Part shown: positions 24,549 to 35,749 of the stretch, piece after piece | Position numbering within the stretch: the stretch's first letter is position 1 | Layout of the letters: every line of letters begins with the position of its first letter | From: Pratylenchus scribneri | Taxonomy: Eukaryota; Nematoda; Chromadorea; Rhabditida; Pratylenchidae | Length of the DNA stretch: 64,000 bases | Direction of reading: 5' to 3' | NCBI GenBank assembly: GCA_030063045.1 | Contig: JAQSEB010000127.1 | Coordinates: 434,001 to 498,000, forward strand | The notes under the pieces: model-generated | Told to the model about the DNA's origin: nothing | The model's database searches: none | What the model saw: only the letters and a program-made list of their open reading frames with translations | Position numbers and translations under genes: made by a program

Positions 24549-25719
24549 ATGAAAAAATTCAATTACTTCATGTTCATCTCCTTGACCATCTTCATTTTCT
24601 TCCATTTGATGCCTTCTTCTGACGGTCTCAGCATTATTAATAAAAATATTCTAAAAAATGTTTTTTGTATAAATTAAATTCTAATTTTTAATTAAAAATA
24701 CACTTAATTGCCAATGCTAATTTTTGTTGTGGATAAATAGCTAAAATATTTTGGAATTCTGGACATACTTTTTTCTACTGTTCTGAATAGATTTTTCATT
24801 GTTTTACTCATTCGGTTCAAAAATTTTAATTGAAAAATTAAAAAATATATAAATTAAAATTTTATTTTATTGAATTTGATTCGTTATATTCAAGATATTT
24901 AAAATATAAAGAATTTTTCTTAAAAGAATGAAATAACTTAAAATTTATAAAATTCATCTAAAAAATTTTTAGCTCGTAAATGTTGGTTCGACGAATCCAA
25001 AGTTGAAATTGTCAAACCGGAATTCGTTCACAATTTCACTGAGGAACCACCCAAAATGTTTGAGCAAATTTGTGCCAATCCGGATGATGAATGCGTCTAC
25101 ATCAAATGTTATGCCAATGTTTCTGATGCCAAGAAAATTGGTGATTTTAAATAATTTTATTAAATGACAAAAATGAATTTTATTATTAAATTTCCAAATT
25201 ATAAATTTTTTATTTCGCAATTTTTCCGACTATATTCAATCGCCATTACCAAAATTAAATTACCATAATAAAGTTTAATAACTTTCATTTTTTTAATAAA
25301 ATTGTTCATCTTTTAATGTAATAAATTTTATTTTTACAATAACTCAAATTATGAATAAAAATAGCATACATTTTTAAAATTTAAATATATAAATTGCTTT
25401 TTTTCAGTGTTCCATAAGCTGATTGATTGCCATCCGCATGTGAATTGCAGCGATTTGGAGGCAATTTGTGGTTCCGAAAAAATTCCCATTGAATATCGCG
25501 GCCTTGACCCCAAATTTGATGAACCAATCGCCGAATGCAAATCATGTTCCGAGGATTTATGCAATCATTCGAATGATGATGAGAAGAAAAATGGCAGTGT
25601 GGGCAAATTTGTGGGAAATTTGGCCATGTTTGTGATTCAAGGTCATTTTTGAATATTTAATTTAAACTTTTTATTTTTTAGCTGCAATTGGATTGGCCAT
25701 TTGGGCATTGCTTGAATGA
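24549..25719 (+). CDS. Ly-6/uPAR-like GPI-anchored protein
   Basis: Exons 24549-24624, 24973-25140, 25408-25641 and 25682-25719 join in phase to give 171 aa. Order: signal peptide (MKKFNYFMFISLTIFIFF..), a Cys-rich domain opening with ARKCWF and closing with the Ly-6 signature C-x2-C-x4-LCN (KSCSEDLCN), then a C-terminal hydrophobic tail (VGNLAMFVIQAAIGLAIWAL) typical of GPI-anchor signals. Introns are AT-rich with TTTTAG or TTTCAG acceptors. The cysteine pattern points to a three-finger fold at the cell surface; the ligand is unknown. This is the cleanest multi-exon model in the left half of the window. Confidence 0.82.
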
Positions 25720-27318
25720 GAATTGAAGAACAAATAAAGCGATTTTAAATTTTTTGGATCATTTGATAATGAAAATTGGATAATTTGAATAAAATTGCAT
25801 TTCGTGCTTTTTAAACATTTTCATCGTTTTTTTTTATTAGATTTTACTATGTGAAATATTATTTTTTATTTATCCCAGATGTGAGTTGCCGTTGCCGACC
25901 TCATTTTATCCGGCTTATTATTAGTTTATATTTATAGGTCAAAAACCCATTATGAAATAAAACCCCTTGAAATTGAACTTTCTGTAAAAATTTTGAACAA
26001 TTTTTGAATTTTTAATTAAAAAATAATATCTTTCATTAAATGTTGGTAATTTTCTTTACATTTTTTTCCTTTTTAAAAATAAATACACAATTTTGTTATC
26101 GCTGATATTCAATTTTCATATGTACTCAGTGGTTAATTCTTCATTATTTAAAATATATGCTGCGGTCTTATAAAATAGTTTCCCAAAATTTTTGAGCAAT
26201 ATTAACAAAAATTTGCCAGAGGAAATTTTCTCAACCCAATTCCATTCATTCATTAAAATGTTGGTAGAATATCCATCAAATCCTATTCTCATAAAGACTT
26301 TGTTGTATTCAAAAATTTTACTTGAATTCCACAAATGCCTACTCTCATTCAGTGTTCAGTCTCATTCATCCCGGTGTGAGTCATTTCAGCACCGGTTCAG
26401 TATATTTTCAGCATTTCATCCTTCCAACAATTAATCAATCCATTACTCCTTCCCTTCAATTATATGGATAATATGGATTCCATGAATGCTTTTTTTCCTC
26501 ATCATCTTTTTTGCGATAAATAATGCATTCATTTTAAGCAATACATGAATACTATTGTTCTTTTGAAAGGTATATCTCTTTGTACTAACTTTTATGTATT
26601 TAAAAAACAAAACAATTTTTTATATATTCCAAAATACTTATGCTGATTCTTTCCATCTTTAATGTTTTCATTTATTTCTAAATAAACAATAAGATTATGA
26701 AATGAAAAGAAAATCCTCTAATAATGGAAGACGGCGACTTTCAAAGACAATTTTGCCCTTTTTAAACGAATGGACTCGCCATTCATTGTTTTCTTTTAAT
26801 CGGTATAAAATAAAATGCATAAAATAGAATTCAAACTGTCATGTGCCAGATGCACTTTTGAAATTTCATTTCTTATTCATAAAATGACACTTATATACCA
26901 TTAAATTTTGGAGAAGTGTGACAAAGTTTTTATTTTGACAAGATGAACAATAATATTTTCAAAATGTACATTGAAGACGCCTTTTTGTTAAAATTACAAA
27001 AATTGCATTTATACATATATTCTTTCAAAGGAAAAGGATGGTAAAGAATTCAAAAATGTCATGAATAGAATTAAATTAAATCCCAACATTTAAATATTTA
27101 CTAATTTTTTGGAATATTTCATGGGAAATTAGGTCATCCTCATTCATTTTTCCATTATTGGCTTTTTATTATCCCCATCCCATCATAATTTTTCAAATAT
27201 TATTAGCCGGAGGGTAATTTCCCAATACATTTTCAGTCCACAATTTTACCCTTATTTTTATTATTTATTCCCCAATAATAAAAGATCGAAAATTTTCTTT
27301 CCTTTACTTTCGTTTTTA
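25720..27318. other. no gene seen
   Basis: AT-rich DNA. An AATAAA for the Ly-6-like gene lies near 25733. The ORFs at 26116-26434 overlap on both strands and have no splice or start support. Confidence 0.4.
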
Positions 27319-27962
27319 GGGTTCCATGACAATTCGTCAGTGCGACAATTCGGCAGTACGACAATTCGGCAGTGCGACAATTCGGCAGTGATTTTTTTTT
27401 GTAAAAAAATATGTATTTATGGACAATCGATGATGGGGAATCCGAATATGATATTGGTTTTTTAATAAAATAATTTTTTAAACCGTTTTCGGTTTACAAA
27501 CCGGTTTGAAAAAATTTGAACTTTAATATTTTGGGTCATCAATCGACGCGTCTTGACGAGCTGATCGCCAATCTGCTATTGGTTTCGCATAAAACCTAAA
27601 AATAAAAAAGTTATGACCATTTAAGTCATGAAGTAAGCACTTTATGCAAATTTAAGGCCAAAACTTTTTTATTTTTAGGTTTTATGCGAAACCAATAGCA
27701 GATTGGCGATCAGCTCGTCAAGACGCGTCGATTGGTATATAATATGACCCAAAATATTAAAGTTCAAATTTTTTCAAACCGGTTTGTAAACCGAAAACGG
27801 TTTAAAAAATTATTTTATTAAAAAACCAATATCATATTCGGATTCCCCATCATCGATTGTCTCTAAATACATATTTTTTTTTGAAAAAAAATCACTGCCG
27901 AATTGTCGCACTGCCGAATTGTCGTACTGCCGAATTGTCTCACTGACGAATTGTCGGACCAC
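27319..27962. mobile_element. foldback element, duplication CGTTTTTA
   Basis: A 644-bp near-perfect palindrome flanked by exact CGTTTTTA. Each end has three to four tandem GACAATTCGGCAGTGC units; the arms include ACAAACCGGTTTG and ATCGACGCGTCTTGACGAGC, shared with the foldback at 10379. Confidence 0.9.
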
Positions 27963-28012
27963 CGTTTTTAGTTAAATAAATTAATTTTAATTTTGATTTC
28001 AATTCCATCCAA

Positions 28013-28159
28013 TGAATTCAAATTCAACCAATTCATCCATTTCTTTTGCTGCCGATGAAGAGGGCCTTGACATTGAGGAATCGGAATCATCAATGAATTC
28101 ATATCGTTTTGTAAATGTAAAAGATATGAATAAATTGGCAGATGAATTGCAAAAAGTGA
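28013..28159 (+). CDS. first exon of a small acidic protein
   Basis: ATG-initiated, Ser/Asn/Glu-rich 49-codon exon (begins MNSNSTNSSISFAADEEGLD) ending at AAG|GTGAAT, a plausible donor in phase 0. The best-matching downstream exon by phase and character, 28825-28884 (after TTCTTTTAG, acidic, ending in a TAA), lies inside the hAT transposon at 28453-31521, which is hard to explain. Without splicing the frame stops after eight more codons. Family not recognised. Confidence 0.4.
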
Positions 28160-28183
28160 AGGTGAATTTAATATTTAAATTAA

Positions 28184-28452
28184 TTTAAATTAAAATTAAG
28201 AATAACCTTGGAACTACCGGGTAATGAAATTATAAAGGAAAAAATTGAACTATACAATGGTTTTACATTTAAATGGAAACCGGCGAATCTTTCGCTAACC
28301 CCTGTAATCACCGGTAGACCGGCTATGCCTGTATTAGGCAGTAAATTCATCACCAATGGTGAGGAGGCGGCTATTGTGCCTGAACTTCCAAAAGATTTGT
28401 ATTGCCCTACAGAAGTGGATGCAGACTATCTACTTAAAGACTGTAGATTATC
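28184..28452 (+). pseudogene. envelope-like (Phlebovirus G2 type) fragment, 5' part
   Basis: Open from 28184 up to the transposon boundary at 28452 with no ATG; the first near-cognate start is TTG at 28208. The sequence reads as the middle of a G2/Gc-like glycoprotein (..GNEIIKEKIELYNGFTF.. and a LYCPTEVDADYLL stretch). The frame resumes after the transposon at 31530. The N-terminal half of the ectodomain that the family normally has is absent, and no gag or pol coding sequence or LTR was seen upstream. Confidence 0.6.
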
Positions 28453-31400
28453 TAGAGCCCGGCGCGGATTCCGGGTCCGTACGGATTATCCGGACCCGGA
28501 GTCCGAAATCCGTACATTTTTTGATTTTCCGGATTTTTTCCGGGCCGGATTTTTGTACGGATTATCCGGTCCGGTCCGGCCCGGGATTTTAGCCAAACGA
28601 AAATCCGGCCCGCGGGTCCGGATTTTTTGCATCCGGATTTCCGGATTTTTCAAATGCTAGTAAAAAGGACCATTCATCCTATTTCTGTGAATAATTTTTT
28701 TTTGAAACGATCCAAATTCCAAAATTCCTTTAAAATCTTTATTTAATAATTTCTTTTTTTAATTCTTTCTTTAATATATTTTTATTTTTTATTTTATAAA
28801 ATACTTATTCATTTCTTCTTTTAGAATTTCGAATCTCTCGACATACTAGAAGTAGATGATGAAAATAATAAAAATGATGAATAATTTATTTAATTCGAAA
28901 TAATTTAATGTTATTTTAATTTTAATTCATTATCTGAATTTTTATTTAAAATTTTCTATCCAATTTAGAGTGAATAAATAGAATTATGTCCGACAATAAT
29001 CCTATTTATAAAATTGGGCTTTTCAACAAATTATCAGCAGAAAAAGCTGAATGCATTCAATGCAAAAACAACAATGAAAGGAAATATGAATTTGCGATTT
29101 CACATGGAAGCATAAAATCCTTAACAACACATTTGGGTTCCAAACACAAAAATTCTGAACATTTTGAGCATTATCAAAAATTGGCAAGTTCGGGACAAAA
29201 CAAAGAGAAAGAAGAAAATCCAAAAATTGATACATTTGTAGTCAGAAGCAGCGGTTTGTTTTGCGAATAATCGGTTTAGTTGTAAACAACAATTAGGTAT
29301 GCTTTCCAAATTGGATAAAAAAGTTATCAATCTCATCGCAACATCAAATCTTCCATTTAATCTCATCAATAGCCCTTACTTCAAAGCAATTTGCGATCAA
29401 AAGACGGAGCAATTAAAAGAAGAAACGCATTATCGACGATATGCTCTTCCACTGGTCTACGATGCGGTAAGAAACAAACTCCTTATTGAATTGAAACAAT
29501 TTGGCGGCATTTCATTCACTTCGGATATTTGGAGTGAAAATCACAGTTTTATCAGGTTATTTTTAATGCTTGAATATTTAAATAAATTTATAAATTAGTT
29601 TGACGGCCCATGGGATTAGCTCCCGATGGAAGAAAAAATCATTCACACTTTCAATAAGCCATTTTCCTGGATCGCATACTGGCGTAGCAATTGCTGAGAA
29701 AATAACTGAAATGATGAAAAGTTGGAAAATTGACGAAAAATCAGCCCATGCATTTGTGACCGACAAAGGATCGAACATGATTAAGATAAGAAAAATATAA
29801 TGAAACTCAATACAAATTATTTTTTACAGCTTCGAATATCTGCCAAAATCAATTTCAAATGCTGTCTGCGCCGCCCACATGCTCAATCGAGCAGTCCAAA
29901 CCAGTTTTGGTGAAAAAAAAGATGCAATTTGTGGGCTATTTTGTATGTATTTTATTTAAATGATATCGAAAATATAATATTTTATTAGCAAATTGTCGCA
30001 AAATTGTTGCCCGTGTGAAATATTCAATCAAAGCTTTAGAAGAATTAGAACTGGCACAAATTGCTGAGAATTTGCCCACTCATAAACTTTTGCAGGTAGG
30101 TAAACTTTTTAAATAAGTTCATAAATAAAAAAAACAGGAAATGAGCGTCCGTTGGAATAGCAGCTTAATTATGATCCGCCGCCTTGTGGAACAGAAAAAT
30201 GCAATCAATAAAGTCGCCTTTGACAAAATGGACATGAAATTAACATTGACAAAAGGCGAATGGATTTTATTGCAACCATTGATTGATCTACTGACACCAG
30301 TGGAAGAGGCTTCATTATTATTTTCCAAATCAACAATTTCTGTTCAATTTCCATATGCAAAAACACTGGTTCATGATTTGTCAAAATTGGATTTGAGAGT
30401 TCCAAGAAATATTGAAATTGAAGAAGGCGATTCGAATAATGATCAAGTTATAATTGAGATAGAAGATGTCAGGAAGCGTTTAATAAATGGCATCAAAGAA
30501 AGATTTTTTGAATTGGAAAATCAAAAGTAAATTTAAATCCTATATTATTAAAAACATATAATTATTTTTTAGATTGCATGCAGTCTCAATGTTTCTTGAT
30601 CCCAGATTCAAGCATCATTTTGCATCTGATAAAGCAATTTTCCTAGCAAGGTTTAAAGAATTTTTTATCAAATACATAAAGAAAATAAAATTTTAGCGTG
30701 TCAAAAATGTTGAAAGACGAATGCGAGGTACAAGAATCAACTGAAAATCGAGAAGAATTTGAACCACCATTGGCTGAAATTCCCGAGGATATTGAAACAG
30801 AAGAATTTGAATTGAATGCTGCAAATTCTCCGCCGGCAAAACGCACTTGTTTTATGGATTCGGTGGCTAATCTGGTGCAAGAACAACAAAGTTTATAAGA
30901 ATTTTGTGAAAAAGCTATTGAATAAAATTATATTTCAGATCCAATTCATCAGGCTAAAGGACTTTCGGATTTGGATGCGGAGATAGAAAAATATGTGAAT
31001 ATTCCACCCATCAAACAAACGGCATGCCCACTTGAATGGTGGATGCAAAATGAGTGCCAATTTCCTGGATTGGGCAAAATAGCGAAAATTTTTCTTTCAA
31101 CGCCTGCAACAAGTGTGCCGAGTGAGCAATTATTCAGTGTGGCGAGAGATGTTTATGATTACCGCCGATCAAGTTTGAACCCAGAAACAGCGGAAATGTT
31201 AATTTTCCTTAACAAAAGTATTCCAGAAGTTGGCTCATATTAATTTGAATTAATTTGATTTCGTTTTTATTTTATCGCGATAAATTTGATTTCATTTTTA
31301 TTTTAATTAATCGCAATAAATTTTATTTATTTTTTACTTTATATCTGCGAAAAAAATTTTTTTGAAAATCCGGAAATCCGTATCCGGATCCGTACAATTT

Positions 31401-31521
31401 TAAGGTACGGATTATTTCCGGACCGGATTTAGTACGGATTATCCGGTCCGGTCCGGCCCGGGATTTTTTCGGTTCGAAAATCCGGTCCGCGGGTCCGGAT
31501 TTTCCTTCGCGCCGGGCTCTA
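28453..31521 (+). mobile_element. hAT transposon, apparently complete
   Basis: Terminal repeats TAGAGCCCGGCGCG and CGCGCCGGGCTCTA with exact 8-bp duplication AGATTATC (28445-28452 and 31522-31529). Both subterminal regions (28453-28660 and 31370-31521) are GC-rich arrays of GTACGGATTATCCGG and CCGGA/TCCGG words, the kind of array hAT transposases bind; a roughly 70-bp block occurs in the same orientation at both ends. The interior encodes a hAT transposase with a BED finger and C-terminal dimerisation region. Inserted in the envelope-like ORF. Confidence 0.93.
28986..31243 (+). CDS. hAT-family transposase, multi-exon
   Basis: Exon 1 (28986-29253) carries a BED-type zinc finger (C-x2-C .. H-x4-H, with AECIQCKNN and [11 protein letters not shown]). 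Later exons contain hAT landmarks in order: FTSDIWSE (first catalytic Asp, about 29520), [10 protein letters not shown] (second Asp, about 29755), a C-x-A-H-x-L-N-R-A stretch after 29830, SVRWNSS (about 30143), and the hAT dimerisation region near the C-terminus (EWWMQNE.., [17 protein letters not shown]), ending in TAA at 31243. Roughly nine exons with 45-60 bp AT-rich introns. I saw no disabling stop inside exons, so it could be active; exact junctions were not all verified. The catalytic Glu was not pinpointed. Confidence 0.82.
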
Positions 31522-32661
31522 AGATTATCTCTTGATGTTTGCCCCTATTGCCGTCCCGATCACGATAGTGGGACTGTGAAATGCCATTGTAGGGAGCTAA
31601 ACCTAGAACAATACATAAATAGTCCATTAGCAAAATTACCACAGCCCCAAGGGCACCTTACACTTCTTTTTGATGAAGGGGAGGTTGTAGCCCGAACCCC
31701 GTATATCCCTGTGGTCATGACAGCCAAAATGGATGGGATGAGGATTGTATCCCAAAACATTAAAGCCAAATGTCAAGTAGAACCTATATCGTTAGTGGGT
31801 TGCTACAAATGCGCAACCGGTGGTCGGTTTGACTACCGGTGCACCTCAACTTATGGGAATCCTTTGGCTGAGATCAGGTGCGAAAACCAACTCACCTTTT
31901 TTACACGCTGCTCAGTGAATGGCACCACTGACCACACAATATTGAGCCTGGACCAATCCTTGGTCAACATGCATTGCATTGTCAAGTGCCGAGCTGGAAT
32001 AACAGAATTTGATTTAAAGGGCAAATTAAATTATGTTGTGAAAAAATTTGAGGAATTAAGCCTATCGGAGAAAGAAATAATTAGCCCCCCTGGTCAATAT
32101 GCTAATTTTATTCAAGCTATGGCTATGGATTTATTAGGGGGCAATCTTTATGCAATTGGCTTAATTCTTTCAGTTATTGTCATTGGAATCATTTTTGTCA
32201 TTCTATTTTTGAAATTTAATCCAATGTTTCGCATTTATCGAAATTTAATTCGATTTCTTATGATCATTTCCTTATTTGGAACAGTTAAATGTGAAACGGA
32301 GCTATTTGAAGCCGTACTAAGGGATGAAGGAACTGTTTTCGTTCCCCTTTTGGTTCTGGCTTTAATTCTTTTGGTTTTGGCTTTTCTCATTTGTTTCGGT
32401 TTCTTTGAATGGCTGAAAGTCCAAATAAACCTAATGAATAGGACCCGACGTTTAGCAAATAAAACCGAATTGATAATTATGAGAGCAAACCCATTAGAAA
32501 CCAAAGAATGTGCTATTTGTTTGGAAGAATTTCAAAATATGGAAAAATTGCGAATTTTGCCTTGTAAACATACATATCATGGCATTTGCATTGATCAATG
32601 GCTGGCCAAAGAGTCCACATGTCCACTTTGCCGCCTGGACATTGGGCTGAATCTGGTCTGA
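31522..32661 (+). pseudogene. envelope G2-like ectodomain fused to TM and RING-H2 domain
   Basis: One frame runs from the transposon edge to a TGA at 32661. Order: Cys-rich G2-like ectodomain (31530-32090; motif VGCYKCATGG, many paired Cys); TM1 about 32143-32217; a second hydrophobic, signal-like stretch ending GTVKC (32236-32292); a short ectodomain; TM2 about 32335-32415; and a RING-H2 finger at 32509-32634 (C-x2-C-x14-C-x-H-x2-H-x2-C-x10-C-x2-C), the arrangement of active E3 ubiquitin ligases. AATAAA follows near 32670. G2-like proteins serve as Env in nematode BEL/Pao elements and phlebo-like viruses; a RING tail is not part of that family as I know it. Alternative: a host TM-RING gene starting at an internal ATG (about 32224) that merely abuts the Env remnant. 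Confidence 0.65.
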
Positions 32662-33258
32662 AAAGGAATAAATACATAGATTATTTATCAGATTTTTATT
32701 AAATTATTAAATTTATTTTTTATTATTTATTTGATTGATCAAAGATCATCTTTTTCACATTCATTTTTGTTGGATTGGGATTAATATAAATTTGGGAAAT
32801 TCCCAAATTCCCAAAAAAGAGCGAATTGAATAATAAAAATGCACATTTGTTTACATTTTCTATGGAAATTGCCTTTAAGGCTAATTAAAGGGTGCTTTAT
32901 TTGGGAATCTGTAAATTGAGAAGCCCAGATGCTCCAAAAAAGGGCGAATTCCCACCTAAAGAAGATTAATTTATTCATAAATTTTCTATTGTCCATTCAA
33001 TCATTTCATAAATTTCCATTTTGGACCTTTTGATTCCTTCTAAGGACGATTAGGAATACTATTTATATGGGCAATTATTCCTTTATTTTATATTCATTTT
33101 CCAAAAAATTGTCCTACACATTCATAATTCATCCAAGATACTTACCCAAATAAAGGGCAATCCATTGAATTATTCCTGAAAAAATAAAGTTAATTAATTT
33201 TCTAATTCTTTAGCAAAATCATTTTAAAGCTAAATTAATTAATTAATTAATTAATTCA
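32662..33258. other. no gene seen
   Basis: AT-rich intergenic sequence; four AATTAATT-type repeats directly precede the next start codon. Confidence 0.4.
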
Positions 33259-33807
33259 ATGGATCAACAAATCATTCAAGCGCTCTTGGCGGCTTTTGCT
33301 CAACAAAACGGGCAAAATGTGGGCCAGCAACCATCGGGTGAGAGCATTTATTACCATTTTGGTTCATATTATCCTTATTTTTTCCTAGATGGGAATGGAA
33401 AGAGCCAAAATGGTCGAAAGAAGGAGAATAAGGTGATGGTGCCTCCAGCGGGATCTCGTCCAAACGTCCTCAATTATATGGACAATGGATCGGGTAAATT
33501 TATTTTTGACCTATCCCATTAATAAATTGATCTTATTAAAGGCTCTTCAAACCAGAATGGAAATGGAGAATTGCCGAAAAAGAACAACAAATTCACGCCA
33601 TACCCACCTCTCTATCCGGCCATCAAGGAGCTGTCGGACACAATCAAAACTTGCCACGCTGAAGCAATGGCAAAAGTTGATGAGCTGATCGCCGCACAGA
33701 ACACCTTGAATGCAATGGTCCTTGGAAAGAAGGAGGGAAAGAAGGAAGTGAAACCGGAAGATAAGCCGGCGGAAACTGAAAAGGATGAAGCCAATAATGA
33801 TGGATGA
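33259..33807 (+). CDS. small Gln/Asn- then Lys/Glu-rich protein, three exons
   Basis: Exons 33259-33337, 33389-33493 and 33542-33807 join in phase (introns 51 and 48 bp) to give 149 aa. The N-terminus is Gln-rich (MDQQIIQALLAAFAQQNGQN), the middle polar, the C-terminal third a predicted helix followed by a charged tail (KKEGKKEVKPEDKPAETEKD). No signal peptide or known domain. Retaining the introns introduces stops, so splicing is needed. Likely intracellular; function unknown. Confidence 0.7.
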
Positions 33808-35749
33808 ATTCTTTTGATGGCCCCCAGCTCTGTCATGGACAGAAAAATAATTTGTTAATTTGTTGTTAATTTAAACCTTTTGGCCATTTTATTTTAATGT
33901 TGGAAAAAATAAATTTGTTGGCCTTAAATTTTGTTCAAATTAATAAATCAAAGATCAAAAAAGAGTAAAAAATGGGATTGCCCGAAGGCATATTTTTTGA
34001 ATCCAAAAAAGGAATGGATTTAGTTTGGTCAATGGTTACCGATCTATTGGGGATTGAAATTGGACTTTTGCCTATTGGAATTGGATTTTTGCCCACCTTT
34101 TGCCTGTGCCCACCTTTTGTGTTGCCGACTGGATTGCCCATTGGATTGTCAATGCCTACCGTTTTGTGCGCCAATGCCATGGATGTGCAGAAAAATGGAT
34201 GAAATGGATGATGTTGAGCAGAAAAAAATGGATGATTGGACGAGATTAAAAATGGAAAGAGATTAAAAATGAATTAAAAGAAGATTAAAAATTGAATATA
34301 AATACTTCATATTTTTTGTGCATTTTTTATACCTTACCTCATACTTTTTTTCAAAAACTTCAAATTCGCTTAATAAAAATTCCAACAAACGACCTTTGCG
34401 TACTGTACTTCAAATTTGGTGTAACAACAAAAAGTGTCTAGGCCTTCTTCAATTTGCAAAGAGTCTAGGCTATTTTCATTCAATTTACGTCTAAAATTTC
34501 AATTCCCAAAATCCCCCTTTTTTCCTTCAATTTGCTGTTTGCCTTGCCGTGTTCTTCATTTCAACAACTTACCTTTCCCCACATATCCCAATTACTCCTT
34601 TTTCCCTCAACAAATTTTGATTGATTAATTGTCGGACTTTTGGATAGTCTCGACAATACGGCTACAGATTTATTAGAAATGAAAAAAAAACTTTTGGGTT
34701 AAAAATAATAAAGTTTGAAGTGAAAAAATGAGGCAAAAATCCCTTTTTTAAAATTATTTTGGACAATGAATGTTTAATTTATTAAAATGACATAAAACAT
34801 TTACGGAGAAGCATTTTACTGCTATGATGAGAGTGAATTAAAAGCGGTTTGTCGATATTTTCCAAGGTGATTTTCAGGCCAAATCCATTGAGTGAAAATA
34901 AATCAATTGCTGAATCAATGCGGCAATTTTTCGTGGGTGAAACGCAGCCACAAATTTCCATTCATAAAATTTCGCGCGTATATAAAGCTATATTTCTCTC
35001 TTCTGGCTAGATGCAAATGACTGAGGGAGAGAAAGTAATGTAGAGAAATTCAGCTCTCGAAACAGCAACAGCATTAAATATAGGCATAATTTTGGCCAAA
35101 AGAGAGATTTTTCCATTGTTTTATTCAGCAATAGACCCATAATAATGTTTTTTACCATTTTTCTCCTCTTTCTATTAGTAACTAAATTTAATTGACAATA
35201 ATCATAGGCGGACGCGCGAACAGCAGTTGACTTCAAATTCAAAGAACCAAAATGACATTGGGAGAAGAGTGAATCTTGTGATTCTGATTCTGAGGAGAAA
35301 AATGAGGGAAATCCGCATGTAATTCATTTTCAATATATTAAAAATTATTAAATAACATTTCAATTTTGAATAATTATCACAGTTAAAATTGAATCTTTTT
35401 TGGGAATATCATTCATTTAAATTACTCATCATTCTTCGTGGATTAAAAATATATTTTCAATTCTTTATTCAATTCATTTTCATTGTTTTCATTGATTTGG
35501 CTGTTTCTCACAATGTGCCTGAAAATTAATTTAAAAAAATTATTAAAATTTTTGGAAAATTCTAAATTTATTTTGAGAATCGAAAATTCATAAATGAATT
35601 TTCATTTTTTTAATTATATTTTTTATTTAAAAAAAAGCTAATTTTCTGTAAATATTTCAAAAATTTCCAAAAATTTTTATATATTAATTCAAAAATGATG
35701 GAAAATATTTAAATTTTTTTGAAATAAATTCTCAAAACAATTTTTAATT
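33808..35749. other. no confident gene
   Basis: An ATG ORF at 33972-34202 (76 aa, hydrophobic, Leu/Pro/Gly-rich) is possible but overlaps an equally long minus ORF and lacks other support. The rest is AT-rich with no recognisable coding or RNA signal. Confidence 0.3.
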
